Source: a virus. Taken from it: a stretch of DNA of 61,621 nucleotides. The position numbers were made by a program, and so were the translations under genes. The notes beneath the pieces are model-generated. The model had not been told where the DNA came from. It saw only the letters and a program-made list of their open reading frames with translations, and made no database searches. Shown here piece after piece: positions 31,419-39,374 of this stretch (its first letter is position 1; each line of letters opens with the position of its first letter). The DNA lies in the IMG/VR virus record IMGVR_UViG_3300048930_000318, positions 1 through 61,621 of that record; one strand, 5' to 3'.

Positions 31419-31771
31419 CAAACGAAAAAGAGACACTACCGCAATACAGATCTGCAAGATACCACAACGACGTAAAGCGTCGGTTTGTGGCTACACTCCA
31501 ACCTTGTCAACTCGTGACTTCTGGTGACGACTACGACAACAGAGAGCAAGCACAGGCGGCGGCTATCTACTTCTTTGGTGAAGATGCAAAAGCCTCTCTC
31601 CTGCGTGGATCTCACGACGATAAATCGTGGGTATGGAAGGTGACACCCAAGAACTTTCCACCTAACCCAAGGATTGCAGAGATCCAAATGCTCCAATCTC
31701 TTGTGAACCGTTTGACCGACCAGATCGACGCACTGTACTCCGAACTTGATAGCGATGGAGAGGGGCAGTAA
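31415..31771 (+). CDS. Protein of unknown function
   Basis: 118 residues, GTG start with AGGAG 8 nt upstream and overlapping the preceding stop. Middle part (FVATLQPCQLVTSGDDYDNR, then EQAQAAAIYFFGED) looks like a small alpha/beta fold; the C-terminus is a helix (MLQSLVNRLTDQIDALYSEL). Not recognised. Confidence 0.6.
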   Translation: MTNEKETLPQYRSARYHNDVKRRFVATLQPCQLVTSGDDYDNREQAQAAAIYFFGEDAKASLLRGSHDDKSWVWKVTPKNFPPNPRIAEIQMLQSLVNRLTDQIDALYSELDSDGEGQ

Positions 31772-31772
31772 G

Positions 31773-32924
31773 ATGATACTAGCAGACAATTTAGCCGCAC
31801 TAACAATTCACGGGGATTGTTTGGATGAGATGAAAACACTACCAGACCATAGCGTGGATGCTATCGTTACAGATCCACCTGCGGGTATTGGATTTATGGG
31901 TAAAAAATGGGATCTTGGTAGGGGTGGACGAGACAATTGGATCTCTTGGATGTGTCAGGTTGCATCTGAGTGTTACCGTGTTCTAAAGCACGGCGGTCAC
32001 GCTGTTGTTTGGGCATTACCTCGAAATTCACACTGGACGGCAACCGCTTGGGAAAACGCGGGGTTTGAGGTACGAGATCGTATTGCTCACGCCTTCTCAA
32101 CAGGTTTTCCAAAGTCACATTCTATACAGAAAGCCATCGAAAAAAAACAAGGAGAAGGTGCAGCACAAGAATTTGTGGGATGGGGTACTGCACTCAAACC
32201 TGCAATCGAAGACTGGTGGTTGTTGCGTAAGCCTATAGAGAGTGGGTTGACGGTTGCAGAGAATATGTTGAAATGGGGCGTTGGCGGTATCAACATAGAT
32301 GCTTGTCGAGTTGAAGGATCTTGGAACGGTTCGCCCACTCGCAAGCAGGGTAAGAAAAATGACGTTTTTGGTAAGATCGCGGTGGGCTTGGAGACAAAGC
32401 AAGAAGAGGGTGGGAGGTTTCCATCCAACTTTACCCACGATAATAGCGAAGATGTGGCCATGCTTCTCTCCCAAGATCAGAGAAAATTCTTCAAGTCTTT
32501 GGAGGATACACAAGAAGACAGGGGGCATATCGAATATATCACATCTATTCTTTATGTACCCAAAGCATCAACAGGTGACAAAGAATTGGGGTGTGGTGAC
32601 ATTGAGCCGCGAATAGGCGGCTCAATGTCAGGAAAGGAAACCAGAGACGGTAAGCCCACAAACCACCCCCTGCGCCAAAACTCGCATCCAACAGTGAAAT
32701 CTACAGCCCTTATGCGCTATCTTTGTCGCCTTGTAACGCCACCGCAAGGTATAGTGTTAGACCCTTTTATGGGGTCTGGATCAACAGGTGTGGCTTGTAT
32801 GCGAGAGGGTTTCCGATTCATTGGTATTGAGCAAGATGAACACTACTATAGTATTGCATCTTCTCGCATCAATCACAGCAAGAATATGTACCTGGAAGAG
32901 AAAGGTATAGCAACATGGCCGTAA
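31773..32924 (+). CDS. DNA methyltransferase (N4/N6 type) with variable insert
   Basis: About 383 residues from MILADNLAAL (31773). Order of motifs: catalytic-region TDPPAGIGFMGKKWD (Ala where Tyr/Phe/Trp is usual), an insert of about 150 residues that probably recognises the target, then SHPTVKSTALMRYLCRLV and motif I LDPFMGSGSTGVACMREG. The family methylates adenine or cytosine exocyclic amines in DNA. DPPA could reduce stacking of the flipped base, so activity is uncertain. It overlaps the next gene by 10 nt. Confidence 0.85.
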   Translation: MILADNLAALTIHGDCLDEMKTLPDHSVDAIVTDPPAGIGFMGKKWDLGRGGRDNWISWMCQVASECYRVLKHGGHAVVWALPRNSHWTATAWENAGFEVRDRIAHAFSTGFPKSHSIQKAIEKKQGEGAAQEFVGWGTALKPAIEDWWLLRKPIESGLTVAENMLKWGVGGINIDACRVEGSWNGSPTRKQGKKNDVFGKIAVGLETKQEEGGRFPSNFTHDNSEDVAMLLSQDQRKFFKSLEDTQEDRGHIEYITSILYVPKASTGDKELGCGDIEPRIGGSMSGKETRDGKPTNHPLRQNSHPTVKSTALMRYLCRLVTPPQGIVLDPFMGSGSTGVACMREGFRFIGIEQDEHYYSIASSRINHSKNMYLEEKGIATWP

Positions 32925-33259
32925 AAATGACAGGTGCAGAATGGAGAGACTTCTACACTGATAAAGCCTTCTGGACGGATATATCCCACGACGAAGAGGT
33001 TATTACTATCAACGGAAAGACCGACGATAGTGAAACGTATCTTGATGTAGAAGATACTGATGTTGTCCGTGTAGAGGGCGGTACGGTGTACGAACACGGG
33101 CCTACAGGCGACGAATACGAGCCTACCTGTAGCCTTGAAACGTACATCAAGCGTTGGCGAAAGGCGCAGAAGCAAACAACACTCACTATCAAGATTGACA
33201 AAGCCTCTGAGAAGGCTTTACGAGAGGTTGTCAAGACCCTCGGAGGTAAGATCCTCTAA
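32915..33259 (+). CDS. Protein of unknown function
   Basis: 114 residues with AAAGG before the ATG. An acidic N-terminal two thirds with short strands (EVITINGKTDDSETYLDVED), then a Lys-rich helix region (KIDKASEKALREVVKTLGGK) that may bind nucleic acid. Not recognised. Confidence 0.6.
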   Translation: MAVKMTGAEWRDFYTDKAFWTDISHDEEVITINGKTDDSETYLDVEDTDVVRVEGGTVYEHGPTGDEYEPTCSLETYIKRWRKAQKQTTLTIKIDKASEKALREVVKTLGGKIL

Positions 33260-33277
33260 CCCCATAAAGGTTCAACC

Positions 33278-33481
33278 ATGCACAACCCACATCATACCGT
33301 ACTGCAAGTAGCCTCAGTTATCATCTTCTCGCTTACCTTCTTTTTTCTTGGTTACACATACCAAGAATACAAGATGGGAGTCGCTTCTTGGGTGTGGCTA
33401 CCTACCGTCGTTCTTGTTGGCATCGCTTCCTATATCCTCTCCCTCTTCTTTGTTATCCTCTACACCATCCTGCGAGACTAA
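33278..33481 (+). CDS. Small membrane protein, two transmembrane segments
   Basis: 67 residues with hydrophobic helices at about 9-26 (LQVASVIIFSLTFFFLGYTY) and 37-64 (VWLPTVVLVGIASYILSLFF), joined by a short polar loop. AAAGG precedes the ATG. No lysis motif (holin-like charge pattern is weak), and its position among replication genes argues against a lysis role, but a holin cannot be excluded. Confidence 0.6.
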   Translation: MHNPHHTVLQVASVIIFSLTFFFLGYTYQEYKMGVASWVWLPTVVLVGIASYILSLFFVILYTILRD

Positions 33482-33486
33482 CCCCC

Positions 33487-35241
33487 ATGAAACACATCGA
33501 ACTAGAGGTAAAACAGTACCTCACACTCAAGCGTTGGGAGTCAAAACTCAACGGTGAAGAGTACAAGATCAAGGTCTGCCCCTTCTGCCAGTCAGAAGAG
33601 TGGTCTTTCTATATGTCAGCAAAGACCTCTCAGTACCGCTGTATGAAAGCCTCTTGTGGTGAGACTGGAAACCTTACTACCCTCAAAAAACACCTTGGGG
33701 ATCTCACCGCCAAAGAAGAGAAGCAAGACTCAGGTAAATTCATCTCTGCGGATATGGTCGAGACTTGGCATAATCGACTACTCAACAAACCAGACTACCT
33801 ACAGAAAGTCCTTGATAGAGGCTTCACACAAGAGGCTATCAAGAAATTCCGACTCGGTATCCGCATCCTCGCAGAAGGTGGGCCTGTCTATCTCTGCATC
33901 CCACACCTTGAGAATGGTGTGTGTCGTAACGTCAAGTACCGTATCCTCGAAGATGAAGGGTCTTACTCACCCTCCGATAAGTGGCGCAGGGAAGAGGGAT
34001 ATAAGAGCATCTTGTTTAATGTGGACGCCTTGGATGAAGCAGAAGAGATCTACATCGCAGAGTCGGAACTAGATGCCGTATCTCTCTGGTGTGCAGGATA
34101 CAAAAACGTCGTAGGTCTTACCGTAGGTGCAGACACCTTCAAACCTGAGTGGTTTGACCTGTTCGCCAACCTCAAGAAGATCTATATCTGTCTTGATAGC
34201 GATAATGCAGGTCAGAAGGGCGCACAGGATCTAGCTAGGCGGCTAGGCTTTGCTAGGTGTGTCAATGTGATATGGCCCCTCAAAGACCCCAACAAAGTCC
34301 TAACAGATCTCGGTGAGGATCATCTTCACTTTGCAATCTCCCAAGCCTCCCCCTTCGAGGTTTCTGGTGTTGTCACTATCGAACAAGCCCTCTCAAGACG
34401 GCAAAACAACCTAGATAGTGATCGTCATGGTATTCTCTCCCCTTGGCCCTCTGTCAATCGCCTTCTTGGTAAAGGACTTCAACAGGGAGACCTCACGATC
34501 CTCTCTGCTCGATATAAAGTAGGGAAAAGCACCCTCTCCCTTCAATGGCTTACTTGGCTTGCCTCTCAGGGTATTCCTTCCCTTATGGTCAACCTTGAGA
34601 TGCCTGTACCTCGCCTTATTGACAAGATCGTCCAGTCTGTTCGTTGCAAGTCAGACGATATGATCGAGCCTTTGGACTACACACTCACACGCCAGTTTCT
34701 TCAAGACAAGCCATTCTACTTTCTTGAAGACGGTGAGGGCCGATTCTCCAACGCGGATCGCATCTTTGACGCTATGGAGGATGCCGTCAAACGCTACGGT
34801 ATCCGAGTCGTTGTATTCGACCACCTCCACTACCTCTGCCGATCCATGAATATCCGAGACGAGATCGGACACGTTATGCGCCGATTCAAAGCCTTTGCTA
34901 TGCAGTTTGGGATCTCCGTGATCTTGATTGCACAGCCCCGCAAACTCAACGGACAACGCCCAACATCCGACGATCTCAAAGACTCAGTATCCATCGCAAC
35001 AGACGCAGACTGGATCATCCTTCTCCATCGACTCTCTATGGCATCCGAGACAGACGAATTCGATAGTGAAGGTGATCCAGAAGAACCACAAGAGATTTTA
35101 TCCCCTATCACAGAAGTGATCTTTGATGCTACCCGCTTTCGTAGTGGTGGTCGTGTGAAGCTGTACTACGAAGGTGAAACCTCGACTTTCTTTGAGCAGG
35201 AACACGGACAGCCCCTCAGAAGTGTTGTCCACAAACTATAG
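33487..35241 (+). CDS. T7 gp4-type primase-helicase
   Basis: About 584 residues from MKHIELEVKQ (33487). Zinc-binding module C31/C34/C52/C57 (CPFC ... CMKASC), TOPRIM primase with AESELDA (Glu about 192) and ICLDSDNAG (Asp 237/239), then a DnaB-like RecA fold with Walker A ARYKVGKST (about 341-349), MVNLEMP and VFDHLHYL. By family it forms a hexamer at the fork, unwinds 5'-3' and lays down primers. That the phage also carries the AEP-helicase at 25331 means two distinct priming proteins are available. Confidence 0.92.
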   Translation: MKHIELEVKQYLTLKRWESKLNGEEYKIKVCPFCQSEEWSFYMSAKTSQYRCMKASCGETGNLTTLKKHLGDLTAKEEKQDSGKFISADMVETWHNRLLNKPDYLQKVLDRGFTQEAIKKFRLGIRILAEGGPVYLCIPHLENGVCRNVKYRILEDEGSYSPSDKWRREEGYKSILFNVDALDEAEEIYIAESELDAVSLWCAGYKNVVGLTVGADTFKPEWFDLFANLKKIYICLDSDNAGQKGAQDLARRLGFARCVNVIWPLKDPNKVLTDLGEDHLHFAISQASPFEVSGVVTIEQALSRRQNNLDSDRHGILSPWPSVNRLLGKGLQQGDLTILSARYKVGKSTLSLQWLTWLASQGIPSLMVNLEMPVPRLIDKIVQSVRCKSDDMIEPLDYTLTRQFLQDKPFYFLEDGEGRFSNADRIFDAMEDAVKRYGIRVVVFDHLHYLCRSMNIRDEIGHVMRRFKAFAMQFGISVILIAQPRKLNGQRPTSDDLKDSVSIATDADWIILLHRLSMASETDEFDSEGDPEEPQEILSPITEVIFDATRFRSGGRVKLYYEGETSTFFEQEHGQPLRSVVHKL

Positions 35242-35249
35242 GACAGACC

Positions 35250-35369
35250 ATGACAAAAAGAAAAGTTCCGCGATATGATCTCGATGATCTTCTTGAAGAT
35301 CTGACGCCAGAGGATGTTAGCCTTGATTTCGATTGGGGGGCAGATGTAGGCGAGGAGATTGTTGGGTGA
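35250..35369 (+). CDS. MazE-like antitoxin tail peptide without DNA-binding domain
   Basis: 39 residues. After a short basic start (MTKRKVPR) the sequence YDLDDLLEDLTPED, then FDWGADVGEEIV, lines up over its whole length with the C-terminal toxin-binding tail of MazE antitoxins (E. coli: FTLAELVNDITPEN ... IDWGEPKDKEVW). In known MazE-MazF complexes this tail wraps around MazF and blocks its RNA-cleaving site. The AbrB-fold half of MazE is absent. The gene is 8 nt after the primase-helicase stop, with AGGA upstream, and overlaps the next gene by 4 nt, so it looks like a real member of the operon rather than debris. No MazF is seen in this window. Inferred role: neutralising host MazF during infection. 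Confidence 0.7.
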   Translation: MTKRKVPRYDLDDLLEDLTPEDVSLDFDWGADVGEEIVG

Positions 35370-35548
35370 GAAAGAATTTGATCCCACGCGAGAGTCTGTA
35401 TTGGAAGTACATGAAAATGCGAGAAGGTGCCTTGAATGAAAGAGATAACGCACAAACAGACGAAGAAAGAAAATCAGCAAGCATCGCCGCGTTTGAATTT
35501 AGACTCAAAGCAATAGAAGCGAGAAGGTCTGAGTTAAAAACCTCTTGA
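35366..35548 (+). CDS. Small helical protein of unknown function
   Basis: 60 residues, GTG start (GTGA overlap with the preceding stop) and GAGGAG 9 nt upstream. Almost entirely one charged helix or coiled coil (YWKYMKMREGALNERDNAQT; FEFRLKAIEARRSELKTS). Translational coupling to the MazE-like peptide suggests shared regulation. Not recognised. Confidence 0.6.
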   Translation: MRKNLIPRESLYWKYMKMREGALNERDNAQTDEERKSASIAAFEFRLKAIEARRSELKTS

Positions 35549-35573
35549 CATCGCACCTGTCCTTGTGTATAAG
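35545..35573 (+). promoter_or_regulatory. Sigma-70-like promoter, rightward
   Basis: TTGACA (35545-35550, overlapping the preceding TGA), 17 bp, TATAAG (35568-35573). Confidence 0.7.
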
Positions 35574-35582
35574 AACAAAGCG

Positions 35583-35599
35583 ACGATCAAAGAGATCGT
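35583..35599 (+). promoter_or_regulatory. Leader hairpin ACGATC-N5-GATCGT
   Basis: Starts 10 nt after the -10 at 35568; same geometry as the GTGATC-N5-GATCAC hairpins of other promoters here. Confidence 0.45.
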
Positions 35600-35622
35600 A
35601 AAATCAAGAAAAGGAGTAAGAT

Positions 35623-35976
35623 ATGTCAAACACTCTAAAGCCGTTCGAGCCTCTGCCAATCAGCGAAGCCCTTCACGCTTTCATCAAAGAGATGATGGAC
35701 AGAAAAAGATCTAACGTCGAAACAATTGAACAGTTAAGCCAAGCAAATACGGCGATTATGACCCATGTATGGGAACAGATTCAAGAGGCGTTTCCAGAAA
35801 CCAAAGGTCGAAATATGGTTTGCAACAGACGTGAGGATGGTTCATACATGGTCTCTTTGATGTATGACAAAAAAGAAATTCCATCTTCAAACGACCGTGT
35901 GCGCTTGCTTTTTGCTGGACTGGAGAGCGAGGGCGCGACTCTCTCTCAGATTCGCGGGATGTTGGAGCGTGAATGA
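35623..35976 (+). CDS. Protein of unknown function
   Basis: 117 residues, strong AAGGAG site. Helical N-terminal half (ALHAFIKEMMDRKRSNVETI, then EQLSQANTAIMTHVW), then a beta hairpin (NMVCNRREDGSYMVSLMYDK) and a C-terminal helix. Not recognised. First gene of a short run of tightly coupled small genes. Confidence 0.6.
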   Translation: MSNTLKPFEPLPISEALHAFIKEMMDRKRSNVETIEQLSQANTAIMTHVWEQIQEAFPETKGRNMVCNRREDGSYMVSLMYDKKEIPSSNDRVRLLFAGLESEGATLSQIRGMLERE

Positions 35977-36134
35977 AACTCCGCACCGTAGGTATTTTTG
36001 TCAACTACTTTGGACTGTTGCTTGGGGTTATTGGCGTGATCACAGCACGCACAGCATCACAGCAAGTCACCCCTTTGACGGTTGTTTTCGTGAACGCTTT
36101 TCTTATTTGGCTTTGGCTCGTAAAGAAGGATTGA
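35973..36134 (+). CDS. Small membrane protein, two transmembrane segments
   Basis: 53 residues; ATG overlaps the preceding stop (ATGA). Hydrophobic segments IFVNYFGLLLGVIGVITA and PLTVVFVNAFLIWLWLV are separated by a short polar loop; ends KKD. Not recognised. Confidence 0.55.
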   Translation: MKLRTVGIFVNYFGLLLGVIGVITARTASQQVTPLTVVFVNAFLIWLWLVKKD

Positions 36135-36139
36135 AACCG

Positions 36140-36349
36140 ATGTTCGGACATAGAAAAGGGCCGCAGTTCGACCGCTTACGCAAGCTCCTGCGTGATAAGA
36201 CAATCACGACAATGGAGTATCGTCGGCTTGCTAACTGCGAAAGCAACTTTGCTGGCGTAATACAGCACTACGGTTGGCGCAAGACATTGAAGGCTATCTA
36301 TCAGGGATACTATGCAATTCAACACCTTTATTGGGAGATTGAGAGATGA
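36140..36349 (+). CDS. Small basic protein of unknown function
   Basis: 69 residues (MFGHRKGPQF...), basic and helical. The weak upstream site and 5-nt gap suggest coupling with the preceding gene. Aromatic-rich C-terminal half (YGWRKTLKAIYQGYYAIQHL). Not recognised. Confidence 0.55.
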   Translation: MFGHRKGPQFDRLRKLLRDKTITTMEYRRLANCESNFAGVIQHYGWRKTLKAIYQGYYAIQHLYWEIER

Positions 36350-36390
36350 TGCCCGTCGCAATCATCCGAATCCTCTTGGAGAGCGAATAA
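36346..36390 (+). CDS. Possible 14-codon coupled mini-gene
   Basis: MMPVAIIRILLESE. Its ATG overlaps the previous stop (ATGA) and its stop overlaps the next ATG (TAATG), so it may serve to carry ribosomes forward. It may equally be chance. Confidence 0.25.
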   Translation: MMPVAIIRILLESE

Positions 36391-36734
36391 TGCCAATCGC
36401 AATGGAAATCTTTGTCTGCGGTTTGTTCGGCCTCGCCCTTCTTGGTTCCCTCGGTGCGCTTGGCTGCTTCCTGCAAATGCGTGTATATCAGAACGAAGAT
36501 TGGGAACACGACCGCGAAGTAGGGTGGGCAAGCGCCCACCTCTCTGTACAGAGACAGATATACCAAGACGATCACAACCTGCGCGTGATCGTCGCCGAAT
36601 TTCACCGAGATAAGATCGGTGGACTGATTTGCCCCATCCACGGTCGAGAGGCATACAAAGATGGGGGGCAAGCGTACTTCAAAACACTACGCACATCTAC
36701 TATCTTGATAAAGGAACCTAAACCTGTGCGGTAG
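36390..36734 (+). CDS. Membrane-anchored protein of unknown function
   Basis: 114 residues from ATG 36390 (GGAG upstream). N-terminal hydrophobic helix (MEIFVCGLFGLALLGSLGAL), probably a membrane anchor, then a soluble domain (about residues 35-114) with a CPIHGREAYKDGG motif. Not recognised. The promoter for the next gene begins 19 nt after the stop. Confidence 0.6.
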   Translation: MPIAMEIFVCGLFGLALLGSLGALGCFLQMRVYQNEDWEHDREVGWASAHLSVQRQIYQDDHNLRVIVAEFHRDKIGGLICPIHGREAYKDGGQAYFKTLRTSTILIKEPKPVR

Positions 36735-36752
36735 GTGATATTCAAAAAATCC

Positions 36753-36781
36753 TTGACACGTCCGTCTCCGTAGTGTATAGA
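36753..36781 (+). promoter_or_regulatory. Sigma-70-like promoter, rightward
   Basis: TTGACA (36753-36758), 17 bp, TATAGA (36776-36781). It drives the SNF2 helicase gene and probably the polymerase. Confidence 0.7.
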
Positions 36782-36825
36782 AAAGAAAAGCCACTATCGG
36801 CCTTCTCACAACGGAGACCTTCGGT

Positions 36826-39273
36826 ATGAAAGAGCAAATTTACAAAATAGTCAAAGCCCTCTCCAACCAATGCGACGGTGCAGTCAACCGTGATAACGTC
36901 GGATTCAACGCCACACACACACACCTCGGAAAACGCCTTGCCAACCTGCCCATTGAAGACTGGACAGACGAACACTTTTCCTACTGCGCCAACCACCTAC
37001 TCCCCACCTACAAGAATCAGATCGAGGCTATGGGGTTTGAACTGCCAACCTACAAGCAGGGAACATACACCCTACCCTCCGAGATCAACACTCTCTCCCA
37101 AGAAATCGAAAAGAAAAACCTACGGAAGACCACACATCTTCTGCTCTGGAAAGAGCAGCACAACCAATGGTTTCTCAAATTCCCATACAATGCAGAGATG
37201 CTAAAGGATATTCGCCTTATCACACCAAAGGGCGAATTCAACCGACACTTTGAGAAAGAGTGGGCCTTCTCTCGTGCAGCAAGCGAAGACATCCAAACCT
37301 TTTGTAAGAAGTGGGACATCTTCGTTACAACCGAAAATGATGTACGGTTTGACGTATTCATCGAAACCACCGCAAAACTACCCAAAGATGAAGAAAAGAA
37401 CCCCCACCGTATCGAAGAAAAAGACGGAACCTTCCACGTCTTCTTCCCCTACTCTGAGTATCTTGTAAGCGCGATCAAGCGCGTCTTTGGTGCTACGTTT
37501 CGCAACATCGGTGAGAAGTATTGGGTTGTCACACCTTCACCACGTTCTCTCAACGACCTATACAATTTCTGTCTCCATGCTCACCCCGATTTCCGAGACT
37601 ATGCGGGGCAAGTACAAAACGCACTCAAAGAGATCACCGTTGAAAAGGCTAAGATGGAAGCCCTCTCGAAAGCCGTGAACGCAGAAGTGGATCTAGACAC
37701 TTCACGTCTCCGCCTCGAACTCCGACCTTTCCAGAGAGTAGGTGTGCGCTTCTTGATTGATAACGGGTGTGTCTTGAACTCCGACGATCTTGGTGTAGGT
37801 AAGACATGCGAAGCCCTTGCAACTGTAGTGTGTGGCCCAAACCGTCTCCCTGTTCTCGTTGTCACACCCGCATCGCTCAAACTAAATTGGGCAAAAGAAG
37901 CAATCTCTTGGATCAAGGATGTCTCTGTCACAGTTCTTGATAGCAAAGCAAAAGACTTCACCGTCACAACCAAGCAAGGTGAACGTCATACTGTACCTTG
38001 CAACGATTTCAACGCAGAGATCGTTATCGTGAACTATGACATCCTTGACCGCTTCTCTGACCAGATCCTCAACACACCATTCAAAGCAATGGTGATCGAC
38101 GAGTCGCACAATATCAAGAATTACAAGGCAAAACGTACACAGACGGTATTGTCTATCGCCAAGAATATCCGATACAAGTACGCACTCTCTGGTACACCGA
38201 TCCTTAACCGCGCAGCCGAACTACTACCACAACTTGACTTCCTCGGAAGACTCCCCGCTGTTGGTGGCAAGACCAATTTCCTTCGTCGCTATTGTATCCC
38301 AAGCAATAGCGGGTGGGGCACAACCTACGACGGATCACAGAACCTTGACGAACTCCACAAGATCCTCCGTCAAGAGGGTGTCTATATCCGACGCACAAAG
38401 AAACAAGTCCTTACGGAACTCCCAGACAAGGAGCGTGTCACCGTCCCACTCGGATTCGATGCTTCATTCCAAGCCGAGTACAACAAAGCAGAAGCGGACT
38501 TCATCGAATTCCTACGCAAAGACGGGCTACTCAAAAAAGACTTCTTGGAGAGCATCAAACACCTCCCCAAAGAGCAACAAAAAGTAGAGATCCAACGGTT
38601 CCGAGAAGAGAAAGCAGCTAGAGCGCAAAGAGCCGAACACCTTGTCCGTATCCAAGGTCTCAAGTATCTCTGTGCAAAGGGCAAGATGGCTTCTTTCCTT
38701 GCTTGGTGTGAAGACTTCCTTGCCTCTGGTGAAAAGTTGATCGTCTGTGGTATCCACACCGATCTGATCGAGCAGGTGGTTGAGCATCTTTCCTCTTGGG
38801 GTGCGGTCTCGATCACAGGTCAAACACCTCACGTCAAACGGCAAGAGTATGTGGATCGGTTTCAAGTCTCTGAGTTTTGCCGTGTGATTGTTTGCAACTT
38901 GATCGCAGGTGGTGTGGGCCTTACCCTTACAGCATCTTCAAACGTCGCTACTTTCGAGTTTGGATGGGTAGCAGGTCTTCATACACAGATGGAAGATCGC
39001 TCGCTCCGTATGGGTCAGAAGAACGCCGTGACTTGCTGGTACTTCACAGCAAACGGTACGATTGAAGATTACCTGATCTCTATCGTTGAGTCTAAACGGG
39101 CTACAACCGACGCCCTGATCGATGGCACAACCGACAAGCCACAAGCGGGGGTGATCGGCGATCTTACCAAGTGGATGCTTTTGAAGGAAGAGAAGAAAAA
39201 AAGAGATGATGAAAAACGCAAAGAGATCCTAGACCTATATCAACAAGAAGGTATGGAAGTCCTTTTTGATTAG
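36826..39273 (+). CDS. SNF2-family helicase with HARP-like repeats (SMARCAL1-like)
   Basis: 815 residues. Two HARP-like segments precede the motor: WFLKFPYNAEMLKDIR (about 113-128) and FHVFFPYSEYLVSAIKRVFG with KYWVV (about 202-232). The motor shows LRPFQRVGVRFLIDN, DDLGVGKTCEAL (Walker A, about 320), VIDESHNIKN (about 422), ALSGTPILNR, then the second RecA lobe with GGVGLTLTASSNVATFEFGW and QMEDRSLRMGQ. In animals this architecture marks annealing helicases that rewind RPA-coated ssDNA and remodel stalled forks. A similar fork-repair or annealing role is inferred. Own promoter; terminator at 39301-39331. Confidence 0.85.
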   Translation: MKEQIYKIVKALSNQCDGAVNRDNVGFNATHTHLGKRLANLPIEDWTDEHFSYCANHLLPTYKNQIEAMGFELPTYKQGTYTLPSEINTLSQEIEKKNLRKTTHLLLWKEQHNQWFLKFPYNAEMLKDIRLITPKGEFNRHFEKEWAFSRAASEDIQTFCKKWDIFVTTENDVRFDVFIETTAKLPKDEEKNPHRIEEKDGTFHVFFPYSEYLVSAIKRVFGATFRNIGEKYWVVTPSPRSLNDLYNFCLHAHPDFRDYAGQVQNALKEITVEKAKMEALSKAVNAEVDLDTSRLRLELRPFQRVGVRFLIDNGCVLNSDDLGVGKTCEALATVVCGPNRLPVLVVTPASLKLNWAKEAISWIKDVSVTVLDSKAKDFTVTTKQGERHTVPCNDFNAEIVIVNYDILDRFSDQILNTPFKAMVIDESHNIKNYKAKRTQTVLSIAKNIRYKYALSGTPILNRAAELLPQLDFLGRLPAVGGKTNFLRRYCIPSNSGWGTTYDGSQNLDELHKILRQEGVYIRRTKKQVLTELPDKERVTVPLGFDASFQAEYNKAEADFIEFLRKDGLLKKDFLESIKHLPKEQQKVEIQRFREEKAARAQRAEHLVRIQGLKYLCAKGKMASFLAWCEDFLASGEKLIVCGIHTDLIEQVVEHLSSWGAVSITGQTPHVKRQEYVDRFQVSEFCRVIVCNLIAGGVGLTLTASSNVATFEFGWVAGLHTQMEDRSLRMGQKNAVTCWYFTANGTIEDYLISIVESKRATTDALIDGTTDKPQAGVIGDLTKWMLLKEEKKKRDDEKRKEILDLYQQEGMEVLFD

Positions 39274-39300
39274 TGATCTCTTCTCCAACGCTCTACTAAG

Positions 39301-39331
39301 ATGGCTGGTAGTTTGACTATCGGCCATTTTT
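39301..39331 (+). terminator. Intrinsic terminator
   Basis: ATGGC..GTAGT-TTG-ACTAT..GCCAT hairpin followed by five T, 28 nt after the SNF2 helicase stop. Read-through is needed for the polymerase unless it has its own promoter. Confidence 0.7.
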
Positions 39332-39374
39332 CATTTCGAGAACTTGTAGGGTACACCCCACATGGAGAGATCGG

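Noticed and set aside
31746-31772. Upstream in-frame start for the methyltransferase at 31773
   Set aside because: It would overlap the previous gene and lacks a ribosome site; homologous products begin near MILADNL.
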